64,000 bases of DNA from Drosophila persimilis (taxonomy: Eukaryota > Arthropoda > Insecta > Diptera > Drosophilidae), in NCBI RefSeq assembly GCF_003286085.1, contig NW_020825298.1, positions 9,920,001 to 9,984,000 on the forward strand, given 5' to 3'. Of the stretch, positions 57,154 to 64,000 are shown piece by piece (position 1 is the first letter of the stretch; each line of letters begins with the position of its first letter). The notes beneath the pieces were generated by a model that was given only the letters and a program-made list of their open reading frames with translations, was not told where the DNA came from and did no database searches. The position numbers were made by a program, and so were the translations under genes.

Positions 57154-57342
57154 ATGCGTTTCCACTTCTTGATTGTCCTCTTTGCCCTGCTTGCTGTGGT
57201 TGCTGCTCAAGGAAGACTACAGAGACCTCAGGGAGGATCTCGGGGCCGTCCACAATTTGGAAATGACACTCTCTCCTACAACAGCACCGCCGCAACCACT
57301 ACTGAGGCCAGCAGCACCTCTACTGAGGCTGCCTCATCATAG
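57154..57342 (+). CDS. small secreted peptide, copy 1 (unknown family)
   Basis: A 62-residue ORF whose reality is supported by a near-identical second gene, a shared TATA promoter and indels that keep frame. Signal peptide MRFHFLIVLFALLAVVAAQ (about residues 1-19). The mature part starts basic and Gln/Arg-rich (GRLQRPQGGSRGRPQFG), has two N-glycosylation sequons (NDT, NST) and ends in a Ser/Thr/Ala tail (TEASSTSTEAASS), possibly O-glycosylated. No cysteines. The poly(A) signal appears degenerate (ATTAAA near 57,380). Secreted; function not recognised. Confidence 0.75.
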   Translation: MRFHFLIVLFALLAVVAAQGRLQRPQGGSRGRPQFGNDTLSYNSTAATTTEASSTSTEAASS

Positions 57343-57395
57343 GATGTACACATAACCACTACCCAAACCTCAAAGTGATATTAAAAAAAGTTATC

Positions 57396-59590
57396 CTACA
57401 ATAATCAAATGTTCCACACATTTTTCGTACAAGAAACCAACACCATATAGTCCTTAGGTGGATGCCAGGGTATTGGGAATACGAGTGGGTCCTAGGACTA
57501 TGGGGATTTGTCGGGTTTGAGCTAATAATTAATCATTCTATTCCGCTGTTGGGTCTTTTTAAGTCACAAATGTTTCTTTTTCTGCGTTGCAAACAGCTGG
57601 TATTAACAATAATACCGTCTGCAAAGGGTAGTCAAATGTAGGCCTATTTCATAACTCTAGCCGTATGTTGTTATAGGAAGCACTGGTACATTTGTATTGT
57701 TCATTTTCCGGCTGATAATTTCGGGGATTCATTGCTCCCAATACTTGGAAATAGTTTTTGCGAAAAGCAAAACAAATTATATGCAATTGTATGCCACTGC
57801 AGCCACTGCTGCCACTGCTACCTCCCCTTCCTGATGGTTTCCCCTCCCGCACGCACTCTGGCCCCCGTCAAGGGGTTGATCTGGATGCCGAGATGCCGTC
57901 GGCGAATTTTATTTGATTTTAATTGCTGCCATAGCAAGATGTTTGCCATTTAATGGCTTTATTTATGCGTGTAGTGATCAAGTTAATTTTTACGATTGCC
58001 GCCGAGCGACACAGCCATGGCAACAGCCACGGCAAGAGCCACACAACAGCAGCAACCGTAACAGCGGCGACACCGGCTACAAGAAACCCGTAGAGCCCGC
58101 TGCAAAATAAATGCAAATTTTCTTTTATGATCAGAAATCACAAGTTTCACTTTCGATGGGAACGAAATGCAAGCGCAAGAGCAAGCCGAAAAAAGTCAGT
58201 AAATTTCAGAAGGAAAGAAAAGACGAGACAAAAATGACAAGCAACTGCGGAGAGCAGGCAAATGATGATGATAAGAAGCCCTTAGGGCATGATCGCAAAA
58301 AAGAATCGGAGAAGTGGGAAGCGCAAGACCAGGCAGAGCGAGGAACAGCGGGAGAGGTGGAAGATTGGGTTGGTTTTCTGCAGTGAAAGATCAATACAGT
58401 GCAAGTGATACACGAAGAGCAGGCGATTGCCAGTGGTATGAAGATCAGGAGAGTGGAAGTAGGAGGGGTAGAGCTACGGTGCGGAAGAAAGGTTCAGGTA
58501 CAGTGAAGAAATGAAAGGAGTAAGAGTGCTACGACGCTTTGGTCAAAGATGCCGGCGCCCGCCCAAGTCGTGGGTAGACGTCAGACCCTAGTCAGAGTCG
58601 CCGTCTCCCCAGAGGGAGTCTGGTTTGTCACGTCACCCTGACCTGCCTGACCGCCTGCCTTCGGTCCTGAAGTGCCATAAATTATGAATTAATCGTTTTA
58701 AAATCTTTCATTCAGGAAATTACAGTTCACAGAAGGATCGTTGCAAAGCAAAGGAGAAACCTTAGCATACGAGTAGGTTCTTCAGTGCGATGTAAGATTG
58801 TTTAGGTTAGGCCCTTTTGGGTATTGATAAATGCAAAATTTTGTGAGGGAATAGTAATATTTCTCATAATTGGAAATATGTCTGAAGACTACTTAAATAT
58901 AGAACCAATAAAATATTTCCCTGAAATGATTAGAGTATAAAATTGTTTGCCTGGAGCCATAAGGGATAGATGTTTTTCCGGTTAACGGCAGAGTTTTTTG
59001 CGATGATTTTAATGTGTTTAAAATTGTAACAAAGATTAGTGTAATCTTTCACCCTTAATAGATCGCATTGTGAATGTTTTCAATTACTTTCAGAGCAAAA
59101 GTAAGCTCCTATAATAATAATTATGCCGAAATTACCCCGACACTTTCTCTCTCTCTCTCTCTTTCATCATCAACTATCAACCACATCTCAACAATTTATA
59201 ATTTACAGCGATTTTGATTAATTTATTTTAGATAAATAAATATTTAAGTTAAGTGAAAGGTCGAATTTCCTCGCTCATCAGCAAACATGAATCAATTTTT
59301 ATGGCCACCTGAATATAGACATGTAGGCACCATTTCGAGTAAATTAACTTCCCAGCAATCTCGATAACAACCTGTTAAGAGCGTCCATTGAAATGGTAGC
59401 TGGCTTACTTCCTCATTCACGTCCGTTATCCAATACTTGAGAATACACTTGCAATGGTCCAACGACAGTTGTCAGACAATAAATTGCAGAGATTGTTCGG
59501 TGAACAATCGATCTATAGGCATATTAAATCATCATCAAAGCCATAACCGAAACACAGCTCTACAATTTACGAAAATATTCCAGATAACAG
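57396..59590. other. presumed intron, no supported gene
   Basis: Includes a (CT)n run at 59,147-59,162 and small frames such as one at 58,111-58,386 (Lys/Glu-rich, no homology I recognise), which I do not accept as a gene. Confidence 0.4.
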
Positions 59591-59626
59591 AAGAAAAACC
59601 GACGGCGATCAACGAACCGAGCCAAG

Positions 59627-62600
59627 ATGATGATCAGTAAACGCCACAAGAGCAACGATTTGGTTACGATACTGTGTCTGGGCTGCTCCCTGCTGCTGCT
59701 CCTCTCGGCCGCACCCGTGGTCCACTCAGCCGGCGGAGTCTTCGAGGTCTTGGCTCAATCAACAGCGTCAGAGACGGAGGCGACGGCGACCACGACCACG
59801 ACGACGACGACGAAGACAAATGCCAGTCAGGATGAGGTTGGTCAGCCACAGCCACAGCCACTGACGCCCGGTGCGACAACAGGTGAGCAATGAACCGCAA
59901 CACACAAAAAAAAGAGAAAAATCACACACAAAAATGATGAAAAAATGAAAAATATGAAAGATTTGCACTTTGATTTTGTTTCACCAACATAATTGGGAGA
60001 GCAGTGAGCGGAGGTCCACCGGGGGCGGGGGGCGCTATTTTAATGGCCAGCATTAGGAGATCAAACAATTTTGAACGCAATCATGCGAGGCATTTTAATG
60101 CGAATGAAAGTGAAAATCGTCTGGCAACATTGTTTCGTGGTTACTGGCAATTATGCAAGGATAAATGGGATACAGATACGAGCAGCCGTACATGCACTCA
60201 ATCAGATTGGACTGCCGTGGAGTGGATTGAACTACTGGGTGTAGGCAGGCGCCCACCCGAAATACCCCAGACAAGATCCAAAAGGATGGCTGGCAAGGGC
60301 GAGCTGACGCTTGAAATACCCTTTCCATCCACCAGGTTTTGGAGCTGGATAATCGGTTCTTTTAGTTAGGAAAAACCCCCCTAGAGACAAACATAAACAA
60401 AAACAGAAAACGTATAAAGTACCAAAAGCTGTTGCGTATCGATGACGCAGATGAAAAGCGACAGAGTCAAGACCAAGTCGCTCACTCCGTTTGTACCCCA
60501 GTCATTGTTTGTCTACGGGTTTTCCCAATTGCAAGTAGATCTTACGTTTATTTGAGCTATGAAACGTCACACAGTGACAGCAGCTGTTCTGCGGGTAGAT
60601 TTCTTCCGGAAAATAAGGTATAAAAGAGCTCTGGAGACAGTGAAAGTTATCACAGTTCGAGTTTGAACTTGCAAACAACATGCGTTTCCACTTCTTGATT
60701 GTCCTCTTTGCCCTGCTTGCTGTGGTTGCTGCTCAAGGAAGACTACAGAGACCTCAACGGGAAGGATCTCAGGGCCGTCCACAATTTGGAAATGGCACTC
60801 TCTCCTACAACGGCACCTCCACTACTGAGGCCAGCAGCACCTCTACTGAGGCTGCCTCATCGTAGGATGTACACATAACCGCTACCCCAACCCCAACATG
60901 ATAATAATAAAAGTTTTCCTGCGAGAATTGAATGTTTTCCCTGAATATAATTCGAACAAGACACTTGCGTTCCATAATCCTCTGGTTGATGGCAAGATCA
61001 AGGCAACAACTTATCCTTTTCCAAGCTTGTCATACCCGCTCTTTCAAGGGTATAAAGAGCAATTGCTAGAAGCAGATCAAGATGCATGTCTGGCCATTTC
61101 CGCCTAGACCAACTGCAGGTCCTCACGTTTGGGATCTCTTGAGAGCTCCGCATGCCTTTGTCGCTGCTCAAATGGAAAGCGATTTGTCTGGTTTTAGCTA
61201 ATAATTTATCAGGCCTCCGCATTCCTCGCCGCCACCGCCACCGCCCGTTGATCAGTCAATCAAGCAAAACCAAGACAAGCCCAACTTCAGCCCAATCCAA
61301 GACAAAGCCAGAGGCAGAGCCAGAGCCTGAGCCAGAGTCGACTTCTCTTTGTGTCTGTCTTTATGTTTACTGTGTGGATTGCCTTGGTCGTGGCCCCAAG
61401 TGATCAACGCCTGTCGACAGCCGAAAGTGATTGCTGCCAGGTGGGCGTCGGGATCAACATAGACACGCAGAGTCCCAGGCTGTGTGGCAGCTTGGCCTCT
61501 GACTCGGGCTTAATTAGGAGCCTCGCAGAGAGGAGCTAAACAGCTCCACGGATCTGCGAGTGAGCCCCAATCTTCCACACAGACTGCGGGCATTAAAATC
61601 AATTTATGCACGGACAACTCCACAAGATTGAAGTCAACCACGAGGGCAGATTGACGAGTGTCGCTGCCAAGGCACGATTGTCATGATTGAGCTCAAATGT
61701 GGTGCATTGGGGATTTTCTTTATTCGATTATTTCGATTTCTTTATATATTATTATATATATATATATTATATGTATGTGAAAATTGCTGAAGTCCTCGGT
61801 CCGTGTAGATGAATTCTTCTTCAATAAAAGGCAGGATAAAACGTGTAGCTATTCATGCTATGAATTTATCTTTCTCTTGCTGGAAAATTCAGACTATAGG
61901 CAGACGAAATATCTATATACTTTACGCCTCAGAACATTGCCCTCTCTCTCGCTTCTATATTCACACTATTGGGCCAAAGCATTTCTTTGTACCAGATCTA
62001 CTCCTAGAGCAACTCTCGTTGTGATGAGGTGAGCAACCAGGATGCCCACCAATGGCCAAGTGACGGGACAAAAACATTTGTTAACACTTTAACGAGTTAT
62101 GATTTGGCCTGGCTCCGACTCCAAGCGCCGGCTCCAGCTATAGCTCCTGCCTTCCGGCCATTCGGGGACGGTACTATGTGTGTGAGTGTCTGGGGGAGCA
62201 AACGAGTGTGTGTGTGGGAGAGCTGGAGGCAATTAAAGTTGCACATGTAAAAGTAAATTGATACGGCACTCAATCATCTCCATATCTGCCTCTTCTCAAA
62301 CTCATTCACAGCTCCCCGACTGGATCACAACAACAACAACGAGTGGCGACCGTTGGGACATGGGGATCCGCTCCAAAAGGATCCCACCTACGACTATAGT
62401 CCGCCCGCCCTGGACAGAGTGCGCTATTGGGCAGAGAACAATGGCACCGGACAGAGTAACCCAGAGGCCAGGAAGAAGGAGTTGCCACCGGAGGTGTTGC
62501 GGAACAAGACGAAGAGCGAGATCCTTCTTCTAGGCGTAGCCAGTGAGCGGGTGAGAGTGCCACATTCGCATTCCTATCCGGGAATGGGTTTGGGACAGCA

Positions 62601-64000
62601 GCTGCAGCAACAGCAACAGCAGCAACAGAAACAACAACAGCAGGCAAAGTATGCGGCTATACGAAGGAGTTACTATGCTCCGCCGCAGCAGCAGCAGTTG
62701 CAACAACAAATTCAACAACAAAATCAACAATTTCAACAACAGTACACACAAAAGCATCAACAACATCTACAAAATCCACAGCAAATCCATTCACAAAGCC
62801 AACAACACTCACAAATTCAACAACAGCTGCTACAAAATCAACAACAACATCAGCCTCAATTTCAACAGCAACCGCAGCAGTACATGCCGCCCACGCATTT
62901 GATGCCACCGCCCATGATGATGATGAAAGCTGGCTCTGGCTCTGGCTCTGCGCCGTCCCACATGGAATATCGTCACAGCATGATGGGGGGAAGTCCGTTA
63001 TCTATTTCGGGTTCACCCAGCATGAGCACCTCCTACATGAGCCACATAAGCCACATGAGTTCACCTCCACCAAAGCAATCGATGACCTCATCAATGGCCT
63101 ACCATCCGCCCTACACCTCCTGGCACACCTCTGCTCCCTTTAACGGCATGTCAAGCATGCCACCGCATCGCTTGAACTACGCCGATGCCCACCACCAGGA
63201 GTCCATGCAGCACTACAGCTTCAGCTCCAGTCCCCACCAGACGGTTAGCTATTCACCCAACTCCCTGACGGGACATCTGGGTGGCTCGAAGGCGTCTCTG
63301 AGGAAGCCCTGGCTTCACGAACTCCTGCAGAAGGAGGTAGTGCTCAAGCCGAAGGTAAAGCCCACAATGCCGGCCACCAAGTACCTGATGGCAACGAGTA
63401 AACCTTATCAGTCCCTGCCGTCGGCAGGCTATGGCATTAGTTCCACGCGTCCACCGATGGCCTACGCACCCGTGACCTTTGTGCCGCAGACCAGCAGCAG
63501 CTCTGGGTTCCGACCGATGCTGTCGACCAGTCCAACCAATTCCACATCCATCTCCATGCCAATGACCACGCCTACGTCTCTTCCCATCTATCTACGCCCT
63601 GAACCCACCAGCAGCACCACCACCACGACGACGACGACGACTACGACTAACAACCGCCTGCTGATCCCGCAGACGAGCAATCTGGCCCAACGTCCCACAG
63701 TGGCACCCGCGCCGGAATCCACCACCGACTCGCTCTTTTCGCACTATAGGCAGCCGCCCAAGGCTCTGCTGGGACCCATGTATCTCATCATCGAGGGTCA
63801 CTCCAAGGTCAAGACCTATGGCCAAAACGAACTGGACCCCCACAGTCCGAAGATAGTGCCGGTAATCTCTAAAAGAGAACCTGTAGTCCGTATCGCCGAT
63901 CCGAATGAGAAGCGTGGGACAGTGGAGACCTTTCAGGTCAAGCATTTGCATACGAAAACAACGCCAATGACGACCACCACAGAAAGGCCTTCTACGACAA
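59627..64000 (+). CDS. secreted/membrane low-complexity, Gln-rich protein (5' coding part, runs off right edge)
   Basis: The first coding exon is 59,591-59,882 with ATG 59,627; the second exon is 62,312 to beyond 64,000. The join in phase 1 (ACA G|GTGAGC ... CACAG|CT) gives one open frame to the window's end. A hydrophobic signal segment (LVTILCLGCSLLLLLSAAPV) is followed by a Thr-rich linker. Next come PTYDYSPPALDRVRYWAE and LRNKTKSEILLLGVASERV, a long Gln-rich tract (about 62,598-62,880), Met/Ser/His/Pro-rich sequence, KPWLHELLQKEVVLKPKVKP, a Thr run, and LLGPMYLIIEGHSKVKTYGQ. It ends in Thr/Pro-rich sequence, at least about 645 residues so far. Probably extracellular. I do not recognise the family. 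Confidence 0.8.
60619..60656 (+). promoter_or_regulatory. TATA promoter of small peptide gene copy 2
   Basis: TATAAAAG at 60,619 in the same context as copy 1 (GGAAAATAAGG before it), with the same +1 region ATCACAGTT. Confidence 0.65.
60680..60865 (+). CDS. small secreted peptide, copy 2 (unknown family)
   Basis: 61 residues. The signal peptide is identical to copy 1, and the mature part starts GRLQRPQREGSQGRPQFG. Both sequons are kept but changed (NGT, NGT), and the TEASSTSTEAASS tail is identical. Relative to copy 1 it has one extra codon in the first third and two fewer in the Ala/Thr linker; both are whole-codon changes, which supports coding. AATAAA is present near 60,903-60,908, unlike copy 1. 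Nested in the same direction within a larger gene. Confidence 0.75.
   Translation: MRFHFLIVLFALLAVVAAQGRLQRPQREGSQGRPQFGNGTLSYNGTSTTEASSTSTEAASS
60926..62311. other. intron of the right-hand gene
   Basis: Contains a possible Helitron-like end (ATACCC/GGGTAT hairpin at 61,032-61,053 followed by CTAG at 61,066) and an (AT)n tract at 61,743-61,775. No further gene supported. Confidence 0.4.
61743..61775. repeat. (AT)n tract
   Basis: Almost pure alternating AT. Confidence 0.8.

Larger units (their letters stand above)
56943..57395 (+). repeat. tandem-duplicated gene unit, copy 1
   Basis: This unit, holding promoter, small peptide ORF and 3'UTR, is repeated at 60,467-60,925, 3.5 kb away in direct orientation. 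Identity is nearly complete from about 57,027 to 57,230 and falls off towards both ends. Confidence 0.85.
60467..60925 (+). repeat. tandem-duplicated gene unit, copy 2
   Basis: Direct repeat of 56,943-57,395. It lies within the intron 59,883-62,311 of the right-hand gene. Confidence 0.85.

Noticed and set aside
58111..58386. 91-codon Lys/Glu-rich frame
   Set aside because: Low complexity, no signal or domain, no promoter or poly(A) signal matched to it.

Overview
The window is Drosophila-type nuclear DNA: short GT-AG introns, AT-rich intergenic DNA with many CA, CAG and TATA microsatellites, and a gene order centred on the single muscle myosin heavy chain gene (Mhc). The myosin is extremely close to D. 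melanogaster MHC but not identical: the N-terminus reads MPKPAASQED, where I recall MPKPVANQED in D. melanogaster. A decayed repeat near 5.7-6.06 kb resembles the DINE-1/mini-me/SGM family, so an obscura-group species is my guess. That is inference.

Layout. (1) 1-1109, minus: the 5' part of a pickpocket (DEG/ENaC) sodium channel that runs off the left edge. (2) 1.1-9.3 kb: no gene that I can support; a perfect MEF2 consensus and a decayed repeat. (3) 9.3-32.6 kb, plus: the whole Mhc locus. Every exon could be placed, including five alternative clusters (3a/b, 7a-d, 9a-c, 11a-e, 15a/b), the alternative C-terminal exons 18 and 19, an internal start for the myosin rod protein isoform (MRP), and a further in-frame exon between 18 and 19. 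One isoform adds up to 1963 residues, as expected. (4) 32.95-37.4 kb: two divergent paralogues of cytochrome b5-related/fatty-acid desaturase-like proteins (Cyt-b5-r, convergent with Mhc, and a second copy). (5) 38.9-46.5 kb, plus: three tandem UDP-glycosyltransferases of the Ugt36 type. (6) 47.4-48.9 kb, minus: a Gfo/Idh/MocA oxidoreductase of the dimeric dihydrodiol dehydrogenase family. (7) 49-64 kb: a long, mostly non-coding region with a TATA-less Inr+DPE promoter near 53.3 kb and a 5' exon. These probably belong to a secreted or membrane-anchored, glutamine-rich, low-complexity protein whose coding exons start at 59,627 and run off the right edge. Two nearly identical genes for 61-62 residue secreted peptides lie inside the presumed introns of that gene.

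How the parts relate. Mhc is the muscle thick-filament motor, and its alternative exons tune ATPase, converter, hinge and tailpiece. Cyt-b5-r is the muscle-associated neighbour whose 3' end faces Mhc. The Ugt cluster and the dihydrodiol dehydrogenase-like gene are detoxification/metabolism genes with their own promoters. No operon-like coupling is expected. The observations most worth checking are the extra alternative terminal Mhc exon (31,267-31,336), the four GC splice donors in the exon-11 cluster, a stem-loop upstream of exon 12, the duplicated small secreted peptide genes, and a 16-bp double CRE-like palindrome upstream of the 53.3 kb promoter.
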